NCBI GenBank assembly: GCA_022747635.1
Contig: JAKTNV010000005.1
Span: 87,579,969-87,643,968, forward strand
Origin: Hetaerina americana
Lineage: Eukaryota; Arthropoda; Insecta; Odonata; Calopterygidae
Direction of reading: 5' to 3'
Length of the DNA stretch: 64,000 nt
In this document: in pieces, positions 20,987 through 35,900 of the stretch
Layout of the letters: each line of letters begins with the position of its first letter
Numbering within the stretch: the first letter of the stretch is position 1
Made by a program: the position numbers and the translations under genes
The notes under the pieces: model-generated
The model's database searches: none
What the model saw: only the letters and a program-made list of their open reading frames with translations
What the model was told of the DNA's origin: nothing

Positions 20987-23900
20987 GTAAAATTTACATT
21001 GATTATTTATTTGTTGTAATCCGGCTAGGAATTTGAACTGACCACGTTTCATTGTTAGGTGTCCACATTATTCGTGCTATGCCCACAAGAAAATCCGCAG
21101 GGAATATTTCGTCTTAATCAACGAAATCAAGATGCAGTCATTGCACTTGGGCTCTATTTTCTTGAATCAGGACTTCAATACAAAGACAAAATATTTCCAT
21201 ACTTGTTGAGACTGCTGCGAGGTCTGGCTAAAGCGATTTGGCTGGATGAGATTGCACTGTCACCTTACGAAAGTAAGTGCTCGCTAATTTCTGCTTTTAA
21301 TCATTGGCCTTTGTTATAAAATCCTAACGCATATGATGTTAACCACTGTCGGTGCTATTCGAGATATAATTAATTGGTACATTCAACCGATATGTATTCA
21401 GGAATACCTGTCGCCGAAAGGTTCAGCTTCTGCCTGAATACATTGCTGGCGGACATTGCAAGCAAATGCGACACTTTAAGGGAAGAAATAATATCTGCCC
21501 AGGTTGACTTTCTTGGAGTTCTGACGAATATTTGTCATGGCTACAAGGATCAGACTACCCCTCGTGGATCTACTGCAAAGTGTAAGTATTTTAAGGTAAA
21601 GGATGTATTATTTGTTATCAGACAATTCTCATTGTTGTGTCTGCACACACTATTGTGTGGTGTTTAATGAGCCATTATACTGGTTATATTAAATTTTATT
21701 TGTGATTAAATTACTTCAAGTGTTACTGAGGGTCTTCTGATATTTATGGACGATAAGCATATTTAGGTTAGCTGCTTCAATGCCCGAAATTTTATTCTCC
21801 TTTGTATCGTGATACTAAGCATCCTGCGAGTGTAAAATTATTAATTAAATTTGTGCACACAGAAGCAACCGATACACAAACGTTAAATTAAAAGTGGTCA
21901 TGTGGCATTGTGATTTTCTTTAGCTATGATATGTGTGTCCTTTGTGTTCTAGATGAAGTATGCTTTCATGTATGCATCTGGAAAATCACCTGACTCACTT
22001 CACACTGGTTCTGTAAAAATGAGGGACAACTAGTTTCAAATTGATTAAAGTCATATTAATGATTGCAAAAAAACTACAGAATATCATAATAAAACGAACA
22101 TGTCCCATAGTTAACTGAGTCCCTTGATACTACATGGTAATGGCTCAGTATTCCTGAGCAATACCTAGTCAAAAGGCAAGCCTAAAGATAGATACTTCAT
22201 GGACTTCCTAATCCAGGAGACTTAGTTCTGACACAATAAAATGTCTCTGTATTAAAGGCCTGAAAATTTTCTCAAACATCATTTGGTCCAGTATGTCACG
22301 GAGTATAGTATTGTTTCACACATCTGATAGAATACATTTAGTCAGGTTAAGCTCTCTTCGAGTATTTAGTTGGCCAAGTAGTGTTTTGCTGTGGTTGGCC
22401 ATCATGAGCTAACTGCTACAGTTAAAACTTCATATTATCTTTTCATTAGATTTAAAGAATCTTAAAAGTAGTTTGACTGGTTTACTCATCCATAATGTTC
22501 ACCTGAAAAGTTAAAGGTTTTATAATTAATGGTTTCTGGCGTAACTTTATGGAACCGATTAACTTTGTAGTTCCACACGAAATTCGTGTGGAACTAAAAA
22601 GTTAGTTCTTTCATTTATTTATAGTTAAAGGTTTTGTTTAAAAATCAATCTAGGTTGAATTTTTCTGAAGCATATTCTTGCATGCTAATCTTTAAGTATT
22701 GTCATTGACTGATGCAAGTAAATATTTCCAACACATCCCCATCTTGGCCAATTAGTATCATTAAATCTAAGCTTCATTCTAGGACAATCCTATTCTCGAA
22801 GTCAACCAATTGGTTAGCTCGGGTGAATTGCCTCTCACCTGTCATCCTTATGACTACAATTCCTTTCCAACTTATCCCTGCCCTTCCTCCAATTGCAGTA
22901 TCCACAATACTAAGTGCTCCTAGTATGTAGTCCTCACAACATTTCATGTAAACTACATCAAGGCCGACATATGTTTGATTGCAAAATTCTGAGCAAGTAT
23001 GGTGAATAATTTCAATGAATGAGGCCTTTTGCAGTGCTCCAAGTATGTTCTTGAACTGCACTGCTCTATTGAAAATTGTGAATGATATTCAGAGATTGGT
23101 GAAGGGAGATTCATATCTCCTTGTGTGTGAGATATAGTCTCTCTCTCTCTCTCCCATATTTCATTTTAATACTCTGATGTCAAGTACAATGATTTTAACT
23201 CTGATTATAGCAAATATTTTCTAATCATATACTGTTCTAACTTGCTAAAGCAAAGCAAGGCGATCAGGATGGTGTAGTGGCTAACGTACTGGCTTCCCAC
23301 CAATAGGGCCCAGGTTCAAATCTTGGAGACAGCAGATATTTTTCAGTGGTATCCCAATCCCTTCTTGGGGTGCTTTGTGGAGAGCATTTTGAGTGAGTAT
23401 GCCACCCGTTGGATGGGATGTTAAACTGCGCATCTCTCGGCACCTTTCGTTAAGAGTAGGCTAATGCAGACACCGGGTTTCTCTCCACCCTTCCTCCTTT
23501 CCCATCTATCCCTAATGGCACAAATGGCTGTCAGTCACTTCCCCCAAATACTACTGCTACTAAAGCAAAGCGAGGTTTAAGCATCACAATGCCTACAAAA
23601 TTGTTTATCCATGTAGATTGATGGTAAGGAGCATGTAGGGCATTAGATGTCTGCAAGTGGATTTCCCTCTGGTGTAGGGGATCTTAATGTGGATTTCCTT
23701 TGGGAAAGTGTATTTATTTATTTGTTCACAAGGTTTCCATAAGACAGACAAAGGAAATGTTTTAGCAACTGAAAAAACACACATGGTGGCCAAAACAGAA
23801 ATTTATACGTGAGAGAAAAACAAATGTATTAAAAATATCTAAATAGTAATGTGAACGAGTAAACTAGGGCAATGTATATTTGCCCTGACAGACACAAACG

Positions 23901-26900
23901 CAAGTTAGTGTCAACCCATAGCATGACATTTCTTGTATCCATAGAAAATAAACAAAAAATGAAGTCTCAAGATTAACAATTTATGAGCAGGGGAGCTTAT
24001 TATTATCATAAATATGAAAACTTTTTATCAAAAATGTCAACTTTCATACAAATATTATGTTATTTACAAATTTTAAGCAGTGGAGAATTGAAGTAATAAT
24101 TCTAAATTAAGTATGAAGCAAGAAATGACTGACATTGTGTGGTTTATTGTCAGTCAAAATTTGTAGTTTGAGGCAATATCTGCTGTTGTTAATGATGTGA
24201 AATAGCAAGGGATGATCAGTAATTTTTCTTTGAGTTTCCTAATTCGTTTCTGTATCCTGAGTAAGTCCTTGTGGGGTGCTTGATTATTGTAGCTGTGATA
24301 AACTGCATTTTCAAAGAAGTGAAGAAATCTTAAAAATTTGGACTTAAATCTTCTGAAATTCTTCAATTATATTTTCGTACTTAAAAATGTAGGATGTCCA
24401 ATTTAATTAAGCAAGTTGAGTTAATATTACAATCAAGATGTATTTATCTTCTTGGTAGCTTTTGAAAAGGCATTTGATGGAGTGAATTGGGGAAAATTAA
24501 TGAATGAATTGCAGAAAATAGGGACAGATTGGAGGGACAGGAGGCTAATCCCATGCCTTTACATGTCTGACTGCTCAGCTGTAAGGGGGGATGAAGAGTC
24601 CGGATGGGCAGTGTAAGGGAGAGGTGTAAGGTGGTCCATTATTACCTGCGCTGTTAAACCTATACTTATGTGAAGGTATTGATTGATGAGGCTTGGGAAG
24701 AAATTGAGGTAGGAATGAAAATCTTTGGGGAATTCATAAAATTAGTTATGTTTGTTGATGATCCAGCTTTAGCTTGTCATTCAGCCAAGGTTTCAAACTC
24801 TGCCGAGTGCATTGGAAAGGAAGTGCGATAGGTATAGGGTGAGAATATAAAAAAAGGTATAGGAGAGAATGTTGGGTGAGTGAGGACGGGGCAGGAAAAG
24901 GATCGGCATGTTTGACTGAATGAAGGGAGGAAAGAAGTATGCAAAGTTGAAGAGGGGCTCATTGTAGAGTAGGATTTTGGGTTTGTTTTGTTAGGAGAGG
25001 CTCAGGAATTGTTGCTGTGTTGTTTAGTAGCTTGTGTCCATCTAAAACCTACCTTAACTCGTAGATTACTGATGATAATAATAATTCAAGTGTACTGTGA
25101 ACTAGGATTTTAGAGAGTGAAATTATTGAATTGTTATATTCTGGAGTGAAAATTCCATTTGTCATAATATGAATCAATTGAAAATTATTGAATTGTTGTA
25201 TCTATTTGTGAAATAGCTGAAAAAATGATTAAGTTTGAGTAAATGTTGGTACTAATTAATGTATAATATCCTATGTTCCAATTACTTCAGTCACACTTTC
25301 ACTTTTAATTTTTTTGCAGTGACATTGTGCAAGTCAACGGTTCCCATTCTTATTGGACTGGCGAGGTCAATGGGGAGGTTTTGTTCCAGTGATCCCCCTT
25401 TGCTTTGCCGTTTATTCCCAAGGCCAGCACCTCCAGCACCATCAACACCCGACACTCCAAAACTTGGAAAGAAGTCAAGCTTTTCAAACTTCAGGTGCTC
25501 TTGCGTCATAATATGCAACATCTAAAATAATTTTATATAAGTTAATTAGGGGCTCCCAAGTGAAAAACATTTGTGATCGTTGTGTATGTGCATTGTGGGA
25601 AGATATATTGGAATTTGGCCCTTTCCACGTGAATTTCACGTTTTACTGCAGGATAAGTAGTCCAGAAACATTGCCTGGAAAATATTTCATGCGAAAGAAT
25701 GTCCATTTCTCATCCCACATGTGTGTATTTCACTTCAAACTAAAGTAAATTCTGGATCATCCATGTGTGGATGGTCTGTTTTTCGATTATCCAAGCAATT
25801 CTGTCTTCCCAGTAACTCCATATTTCTCTAAAATTGCAATCATAAAAATAGTCAAATTCTTTCTGACTTCGACATATATACTTTTATTAAAAATACCAGT
25901 TTGAAATACCTTGACTTTCTTAAAGGTAATTAATTTCACCAAATCAAAAGTTGTCATAATTTTTTAAAGTTTTATTTTAAACATTGATGCACTATCCACA
26001 CGTTCGCCATTCTCATTTCCCTCCCATTCATCATCTGTGAGAATTCCATATTCTCCATTAAGGCAAGCAAATATGTAGTATTGCTATGCAACGAAAGAGT
26101 CATTAACTATCTACAATGCATTATTTTAGAATGAAATAAGAATACTAGGTATTTTGTGCCCACACTATATTTGGTGCAACTTATTTCAACATGTTTAGGT
26201 ACCTGAGGATGTTGCCGATGCATTGAAACTGGTTGTACCAAATGAAATGGTTATTGTTAAAAACAATCAAGTATTATTCTTTCATTCAAAAATGTATATC
26301 CATGTAGTCAAGCCTAATACCATTGAGTGTAGCATTATTTTAATTGGTATATCATATGATGAATATGAATCAGTTTCTTTGAGTCTTTGTCAATATTTGC
26401 CCTTTCCCAGTAATTTGTTTTCCCTGGCTACATGATTGGTTTAGCTTTCTGAGGAAAATAATATTTCTTGTTCATATGATGATAGTTCCAAGTATTTAAT
26501 AATCTATAACTCCATCCTTATAAAAATGGCTGAAAAATGGAAAAAAAATGCACTTGTCAGTGCTAAAAAATTCAAATAAATGGAATGGAAAAGGAGTCTC
26601 TCCAAATGTTATATCATGACCATATTTCCTGTGTATTTCGGCTATGTTTTTTTCAATGATCTATGCGTCATCATGCATCCATTACCTCAAAAAATCAAGA
26701 ATTTGCTGCAAGAGTTTTCTGCATTAATTCACTTTGGTTTATCGCTCAATCCATTAAATCTCACTGGTTTTTCACTTGAGCAGTAAAACTATTGGTTTTT
26801 TAGTGACTAAAGTCTAGATGTTTTGTTTACTGCAATTGTTTTATGGTCACATAAGTCACAACTGCCTAAAGAGTTGGGAGTTATTCACTGTGAATGTTTG

Positions 26901-29900
26901 AATTATATTTTTCAGGCCAATCATACCACGATCTTTATCTGGTAATTTTCCAACAATGGAGAAAATGGGAGCCAATTCGTCAGATTCATCTGTAATTGAT
27001 ACATTGTAAGTATTGATAGACATTGACTTGATATCTAATCAGCTGTACATATGGAACTTATCTCTGTCTGGGCTTTTATATTATTATTATTATTATTATT
27101 ACCTTTTATTTGCCCAGAGATCACAATACAAAAATACCAGGTGGGTGAAGTATGTACATGATATAAGGCACGTCAATGAGGAGCAAAGACACAGGCTCAG
27201 TTAAGATACATAAAAGAATAGATGCTCATAGTTACATAAGTGTTTGGTACAAACCCATGAACATCGGCTGTAACATGCACATACAATATCAAATTCAGAA
27301 AAATCATTGATCACAAACATGAATCAGACCATTACCATTGCTAGAAACTAAAAGTATGAACTTACTGGTCGGGAATATTGTTGAGATATTCATCAACCGA
27401 GTAAAACATATTGCGTTGTAGATATCTTTTTAGTTTATGCCTGAATACGGCAGTTCCCTGTGTATCCTTGATACTTTTGGGTAGTTTGTTAAATAATCTG
27501 ATGCCCATTTCATTGGGTCCTAATTTCAATGCTTTAGTTCTTATATTCCCATAATGGAAGTTATTCCTGCCTCTGGTGTAATGATGATGATAGGCAGAGT
27601 TAAGAGAATAGTTGCCGATGTTATTTTTTATATATAGAATTAAAAACATAATGTAGATGCATGGGAGTGGTAGCAAATTTAATTCATGGAAAATAGGCCT
27701 TGATGGAGCATTGTAAGGTTTCCTGGCGATGATTCTAATAGCTTTCTTTTGCATTTTAAAGATGGTTTGAGAAATAGCAGCTGATCCCCATAATATTATA
27801 CTGTAGGTTATATTTGAGTAAATTTCCCCATAGTACAAATTGAGTAGTACAGTTTTACTTGTAGTTTCATACAGGTGTCTTAATAAGTAGCAAGTTGAAC
27901 TGAGCTTGTGTTGGAGGGCTTTTACATGAGTATCCCAAGAAATATTTGCACATAGAGAAATACCTAGAAATTTGCATTCTGTCACACGCTCAATTGATAG
28001 GTCATTGATTTTTACCAGCAGATCATCTGATATGTTCTTATTGTGTGTAAAGTTTACTATTTTACTTTTATTTACATTTAAGTCTAGAAGGTTGTCTGTA
28101 CACCACTTGTTTATAGCAAGTGTGACAGACTTAGCTTTTTCCACAAGGCTGGGATATGTTTGTGTTGATATTATTATATTAGTGTCGTCAGCGTACAACA
28201 CTGGTATTATTCCATCATTATTTGGTAAGCAGTTAGGTAGGTCATTGATGTAAATCAGAAAGAGGAGTGGCCCAAGGGTTGAGCCTTGTGGAACACCTTT
28301 GTTAACTTGGTATGCTTCGGATGAATATTTTGACCCATCAACTGATAACACTACTTTTTGAGTGCGATTATGAATAAAGGACTTCAACCAGTTTAAAGGA
28401 CTTCCTCTAATTCCTATTCTATTGAGTTTAATTAGTAGTCTATTGTGGTTTACATTATCAAAAGCCTTTGACAAGTCAAAAAACATTCCAAGAGTTTTAC
28501 GTTTAGCATCTAATGAATTAAGTATGCTGTCGATTGCCTGACATATGGCAGTTGTGGTAGACCTTTCCGATCTAAATCCATGCTGAGAATTAGAAAGTAG
28601 GAAGTTTTTTTCGAGATAAGATGCTATTTGCATATACATGGCTTTTTCGAATATTTTAGCAAATGTATTTTGGACGGCTATTGGTCTGTAGTTATTCAAA
28701 TCATTTACACAGCCATGGTTTTTATAAATGGGCACTACTTTTGATTCTTTTAATTGGGATGGGAAAATCCCTTGTATCAAAGATTCATTAATTAAAAATA
28801 AAAGGGGTGCTTTTATGGCTTCAAAACAATGATGAACAACTTTACCAGGAATTTCATCTGGGCCAGTACTGGATTTGTTTCTGAGTGAGGAGACAATAGT
28901 TTTTAGATTGGTTTCAGAACAGGGCTTGGCAAACATTGACGATGGTGCATTTGCTAAAAGCACATTGGCTGGAGAAGTAGTTAGGCAAGGAGCTGATACG
29001 TAGTATTTGTTAAATTTATTAGCTAGAGATGAATAGCTAATGGCAGTGTTATTTTCAGGGTTACAAAGTTTTGGGAGAGTGAGTTGTGGATTTTTCTTAC
29101 CTCTACAGTCATTAATTATTTCCCATGCAGTTTTGGACTTGTTATTGGAATTAAGTAACTTATTATCATTATAGGTTCTTTTCGTGGTAGAAATCAGTTT
29201 ACGGTAATACTTTTGAAATTCCTTATAGAGTAACCTTTGTTCATGATTGTTTGAACTTTTACTGGAGATAGCAAGTTTTTTAAGGATAGTTGAGTAATAA
29301 CGGATCTCATCAGTTAGCCATGGCTTACATTTAGTTCTATGAAATATTTTATGATGTGTTACTGGGAAACACATTTCAAAATTGTGTTTGAAAATTGAAT
29401 AAAAGTAATTGAAACCTTCGTCTACTGACTTAAGGTCATAGACATTGTCCCAGTTTTGGGACTGAAGAAGGAGCAGAAAATGCTGCATATTTCCATGAGT
29501 GAGAGACCGCCTTGGGTAAGTTTTATCATTTGGACTATCCATTGGTTGGTTAGTATCGATACTTATTTTCACCATGCATTTCACCATATATTGTCATTCG
29601 CATGGATTCCATCTCTATCGTTTTAACAGTTAGACTAATAAATTGTTATACTTAGAAACAAAAATGGTCTTATGCCAATTTAATTAATTTATTTATTTTT
29701 ATTTCAACTCGTTCTTTTACATCGGTACAATATAAGATATGTCTTATAAAAAACAAAAAATGTATGCATATATTTTTGGAAATGGTTGTAATAAAAAATG
29801 TTTACAGCTTGTTATAACTTGTAAGCATCTGATATGAGTTGCTAGGTTTTATGCCTGCTGGTAAATGATTATAAATTTCAATGACAGCATAAAGTGGTCC

Positions 29901-32900
29901 TTTTTGAAACAAAGAAGTGGACTGCTGTATTACACGCACCTTGTTTTCTTTGTCTTGTGGCATAACAATGAATACTCTCATTTTTTTAAAGTGGACGCAT
30001 GTTTTCTCAAACATACACACTTGCATGATATATGTACATGTGGGAATATTTCAAGATTTATGACATGAGGTATACATGATTCTTTTTTGGAATTTTGGCC
30101 ATATATCTAATACCTCTTTTTTGTATGATGAATAATTCATTAACAACCATAGCAGAGCCCCAAAAGATAATTCCATAACAAACTTAAGATTGAAAATGAC
30201 CAAAGTAGGATTTTTTCAAAAGTACTTAATCTACAACCTTTGCTAGATTTCTGGGGTCATGGGAAATTGTGGAAAGTTTACTGCATTAATGCCTAATATG
30301 GTCAATCCAGTTTAAGCCTTCGTCAATTATTAAACCTAAAACATTGGTACTTTCTTCAGAATATAATCTTTTATGTAAAGATCCATTTCAGAGGCTTCTT
30401 TTTAAATTGTATATAGTTAGGTTTTTCAAATTTTATTGTAAGCTCATTTTTTGTGAACCAGTGTCCTAAGAGTGCTAGAGAATTATTAACATGATACTCC
30501 AGAAATGGGTCGTTCTTGTTACTTGGTATTAAATTCGTGTCAAATTCATAAAGAATTATTTCATGACTCTGTACATAGATTAATAAATCATTTATATAAA
30601 TTGAGAACAGTATGGGACCTAGTATACTTCCTTGCGGCACACCGAAGTTTTCTGATTCTGTAGTGGTGAAGTAACTGTTTCACATATTGTTGGAGTAGAT
30701 ACCTATAACCTCACTTATGTGCTTTCTGTGTTAGAGGTATGCTTTAAACCATCTGTTTGCTATTCCCCTTATTCCACCAAATTTTAATTTTTCCAGTAGG
30801 AAAGGGTGTTCTACACATTCAAAAGGCCCAAGAGACGTCATTAAATATTCCGACATTGAATCTAAACCTGTCACAATTTTATTGATGAAACAACCTGAAG
30901 CAGATCTGGTACTTCTTCCCTCTTGGAAACCATGTTTTGCTGAATTCAAAACTTTAAACTTTGAAAAAGAGTTCAGTCTTTCTTTCATTAAATGTTCAAT
31001 ATTTTTGTAGAAATTAGACTGTAGCAATATTGGCTGATAATTCCCAAAATGTTCCCTGTCTGCCTTGTAAAATAGAGGCTTAATATTACGAGGGTCATCC
31101 GGAAAGTAGTACCCGTTCGTGAAATAAAGACACAAAAGTAAATATTAACAAACATAAAAAATTTTATTTGAAAGAGGATACTTTAAACTACTTCTCAACA
31201 TAATCTCCAAGCAAATTAAGGCATTTGTCATAACGTGTGACAAGTTTCTGTATTCCTGCTGCATAGTCCTTCGCCGCCAGCTCATTGAGATACGCGAGGG
31301 ACCCATCTTGCACAAATTTTTGCATAATGCAGATGGTGTTTAACAATTTCATGAACAATTGTTCGAGAAACATTGGGAAAATGCTCACAGATGTCATCAA
31401 TTGTGACGCGCCGATCGTTCCTCACGAATTCGTCAACTGAGCTCACCAGTTGGTCTGTAATGACAGACGGTCTCTCCGAACGCTCATCGTCGTGTGTGTT
31501 CCCCCTCCCCATGTTGAAGTTGCGACACCACCGCCGAACAGACGACTCGTCCATTACATTGTCTCCATACACCTCCTTTAATTGGCGATGAATATCACAT
31601 GGGCGAACGTTTCTTGCATTGAGGAATTTAATCACTGCCCTCACTTCACAACTGGCGGCGTTCTCAATTTTTTTAAACATTGTAAACAATCACAGAAACA
31701 ACACAGGCAATGCTAGCGTCACGCAACTTGGCTCAGAGAAGGCAGACAAGCCACTGAAGCTATCTGACCTCGTCCAGCGGCTACTCGCGTCGTCAGCACT
31801 TCATGCGGCACGAACGGGTACTACTTTCCGGATGACCCTCGTAGATATTTTAAGCAGACCTGAGAACTCTCCCTTTGTGACCCATTTATTATATGAAAAA
31901 AGGTTTTGCGAATTTCACTGAGACATTTTGTAATAAAATCACTGGAATATCATCAATTCCAGTAGATTTCTTTTGAGATGATATGCCACATTTATTGATT
32001 AATTTTCTGTGACTGGGAAAATTGAAATAGAAGTGGATACATGATCTTTACATTGAAAATCAGCATGATTTACAAAGGGCTGGGCCTGTTTTAAGGTTTG
32101 GCTATACTTCCCACACTATTTCTTTTAGTTTACCGGTTATAATATCCCACATAGCTCGTTTTATTTTTGGCATTTGTAAGACAATAATTATAGCTAACTT
32201 TTTGGGCATTGTTATCAGGGTCGCATACTTTTTCTTGGCCTTCTTGTAGTTAACATCAAGGATTGAAATTGAGAATTTTCTTTTAACTCTCTTGAGGTGC
32301 AAATATCATTGGGTGTAAATAATCCCTCACAAAAATAAATTAGTCTGGAAGCATGCCTTTCTAATTGCATTCCATTTTATATATATCTGCTACCATTACA
32401 GTTATTTCATCTCATAAATCCATGATAAAAAAAAGAAACAATATCTATTCATTTATTCTAGTATGTAGTAATTCACTTATATGTAGAGTACGTCATATTA
32501 TATACCCATACGTATAAATATATGATGGGATAGGTAAATCACTCGAATCGAAGAAATTTGTCACCTGAGTCAAAATTCAATGAATTAAGTGCATATATTA
32601 TCTCTTCAAGCGCATCACCAAATTCATTCTCCGAAGTTAATTCTTCCTCATCTTCTAGCCCTAGCATTGAAATATTGCCTAAAGCTTTTTCAAATCAATT
32701 TTTTACACAAGTCACTCTGATATCCTGCCAAATTTCCAGGATTTACCGGCTTATTTCTTCATAAGGCACTCATTTAATCCTTCATTATTCTGCGTGGTCT
32801 TTCATACCACACATCATCCACTTTTACCAACTAGAACGTAACTTTGATTTAAAAGATTTATTAATAGATAAATCCTGGCAGCCTTGCGATTTTCTTTTTC

Positions 32901-35900
32901 TTTCGCAAAATTGATGACTTATAGCTTAAACATCAATGCATACGATTTTCTTCTCCATGGGTAATTTTCTTTAAAAAATTCTAGATAACAAAAGCTTAAC
33001 TCAATTCAGGTTTGAAACAATCGCCTTGTAGGCGGCACTTTCATAGAATTTGAATGGATGTCTAGAACAGCTGAGCACCAATACTATCAAAGCAAAATAA
33101 AGCAAATAAAACAAGAAAATTCTATTTCATTCATTCTCTTATTTTTTAATATTTGATTTGCTGAAAGTTACTTTATACAGCAAATAAAAGGGCACACAAA
33201 CCTATGTCTCGTTTCGACCCACGAATCATAGCGGAAAAGCAATAAGGTGGCATATTGTGTTGGCTTTGTTTAATATTGTTTATTTTTTGATCCTTCTGTT
33301 GTTTGGAATTAATTTCAATCACCTGGCTCTAATCTGCTGTAAACTGACAGAAGATATAGCCACAGGCAATAATGATTTCATGTATGTATACATTGGTTGT
33401 TACCATCTATTAGTGTATGGATATCAATGTACTTTTAGACACAATATATACAATTTTTTATGTGCATATATATACAGATCCACGGCATCTATACACATTT
33501 AAGATAACTATGACGCCCTGGGTGCGCGGTTTCTATACACATTCAAGATAAATATGACGCCCTGGGCGTGCGGTATCTGTACAAATTCATGACAACTACA
33601 AAGTTCTGGGTGCGCATTATCGATGGGAAAATACGGCACTGTATTTCCTGACCCATAAGACACATTTTATTTTACTCCAAAATGTGCTCTAAAATTAGCT
33701 GTCATGTTATGGTATAAGGGTTTTACTTCGACCCATAACCAGTTGCCGATTTTCCTGAAAAATACTTTCTAGTAAGTAATTTTTTTCTCTATCAGGCATT
33801 GAAAGGATTGCCTTTGTTACAAATTTTGTTAATATAGCACTGTTTTGATTCGATAGTAAGCAACAATTTTTAATATTTTATTGAAAGTACTTTCTAAAAA
33901 AAATCCCTAATAATTCTTAAAAGTAGGGAATTTAGTTTCATCTCACTTGTGGTGCAGATGTGAAACTTATTACACATTGGGCCAACAGAGATGTTGCCCC
34001 TCAGCTAATACATACATACATTGCATCTCTCCTGATTAGCATGGAGTCTTCAGGTATTCCACCTCAAGTAGTATGAGAGACATAGAAAATGATTGCTTTT
34101 CATATGAATTTCTATGATGCCAAAGTAACGACAGAAACTATGCATTGCATAAAAAGCTAAAATTAGAGTAACTTTTGGTATCTGAAGAGAAGTGATGGTC
34201 AAACTATTGTATTTAAATTTGTAGTTGTGGTTTATGCTTCAGGACTCAGAAACAAGGCAGCTGAAAGGCATTTTGGCCCATTGTTGTGAAATTTCTGGGA
34301 TTCTGCAACAAATAAGTGTTATTATGTGTGTAGCTGCTAAGTTTTTAATGTAACAATTCAATTTATATGCATTAAGTATTAACATCAAAATACTTGTCTG
34401 TCTGATGGTAACTATTTTTCATAAATTCTAACCTGAAAAATCACAGTGGGGATTATCTATACCCACTGTGATTACCCTTTATATTACTTGTACATAATTA
34501 CCCACGAGCCGCAGCAAGGGTGTGTGGCAGGTGGTATTAAGTCACACAGCGTGCATGCAAAATCCCAATCATGTCACCTCAATGCAAATATCAGTTTGAT
34601 CATGCAATCGAAAAATGTTAATCACATGTTACTTACATGCTACAATATTCAATAATGGGATATGTACATTCAAATCATGCTGAAGAACTGTTAAAAAGAT
34701 GGGTATATTAAATGAAAAAATGGCATGCAGGATATTGACGAAATATGTTCACTGCCAAGGTCTATTTTGATCTCTAATGGTACGAGAAAAAACAGACATT
34801 TTAAATCTATCCATTCTGCTAACTATCGCCCTGATTTTACATTTCGTGATCTGATCATGAGAGCTCTTGTGCCTTATGGGCCGGGAAATATGATGGTTAC
34901 ACGCCTAATTATTACGAGGGTCATCCGGAAAGTAGTACCCGTTCGTGAAATAAAAAGACAAAAGTAAATATTAACAAACATAAAAAATTTTATTTGAAAG
35001 AGGATACTTTAAACTACTTCTCAACATAATCTCCAAGCAAATTAAGGCATTTGTCATAACGTGTGACAAGTTTCTGTATTCCTGCTGCATAGTCCTTCGC
35101 CGCCAGCTCATTGAGATACGCGAGGGACCCATCTTGCACAAATTTTTGCATAATGCAGATGGTGTTTAACAATTTCATGAACAATTGTTCGAGAAACATT
35201 GGGAAAATGCTCACAGATGTCATCAATTGTGACGCGCCGATCGTTCCTCACGAATTCGTCAACTGAGCTCACCAGTTGGTCTGTAATGACAGACGGTCTC
35301 TCCGAACGCTCATCGTCGTGTGTGTTCCCCCTCCCCATGTTGAAGTTGCGACACCACCGCCGAACAGACGACTCGTCCATTACATTGTCTCCATACACCT
35401 CCTTTAATTGGCGATGAATATCACATGGGCGAAAGTTTCTTGCATTGAGGAATTTAATCACTGCCCTCACTTCACAACTGGCGGCGTTCTCAATTTTTTT
35501 AAACATTGTAAACAATCACAGAAACAACACAGGCAATGCTAGCGTCACGCAACTTGGCTCAGAGAAGGCAGACAAGCCACTGAAGCTATCTGACCTCGTC
35601 CAGCGGCTACTCGCGTCGTCAGCACTTCATGCGGCACGAACGGGTACTACTTTCCGGATGACCCTCGTAATTTCAGTGAACAAGAAATTTTTGAAGAACT
35701 TCTACTCGGTGAACTTTTAATGGCCGTTGCTAAAGGAAATGGTTGGTTTAGAGGTTCCTGGCCCAATAATCTGGGATATCTTGCAAATCGTGGAGTTCTA
35801 AAACAAAATATGCTTGCAAAGAAAAACATTTTCATGCACTTCAAAATGAATAAATGATGTTTCCATGTGCTTTCAAGTGTACCAAAGTACAGTTTCAAAG

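Larger units (their letters stand above)
29720..32540 (-). mobile_element. decayed non-LTR retrotransposon, split by a mariner insertion
   Basis: Minus-strand fragments run in order. First is a linker piece at 32302-32102 (KAMWDII-type). After the 31089-31841 mariner insertion comes an RT piece at 31085-30731 ([32 protein letters not shown], and a damaged F-KAF motif). Next is [19 protein letters not shown] at 30640, where the catalytic YADD has become an FDTN-type sequence. The C-terminal piece lies at 30026-29802 ([16 protein letters not shown]). The frames are interrupted and the active site is lost, so it is dead. It is older than the 27362-29587 element and probably from a related family. 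Confidence 0.8.

Noticed and set aside
31373..31921. Plus-strand frames across the mariner derivatives (also 35199-35720 and 49406-49897)
   Set aside because: They are the reverse complement of the transposase ORF and the inverted ends, and repeat identically in each copy for that reason.
33483..33614. Possible CRISPR-like array
   Set aside because: The units are directly adjacent without spacers and the DNA is animal nuclear; it is a minisatellite.
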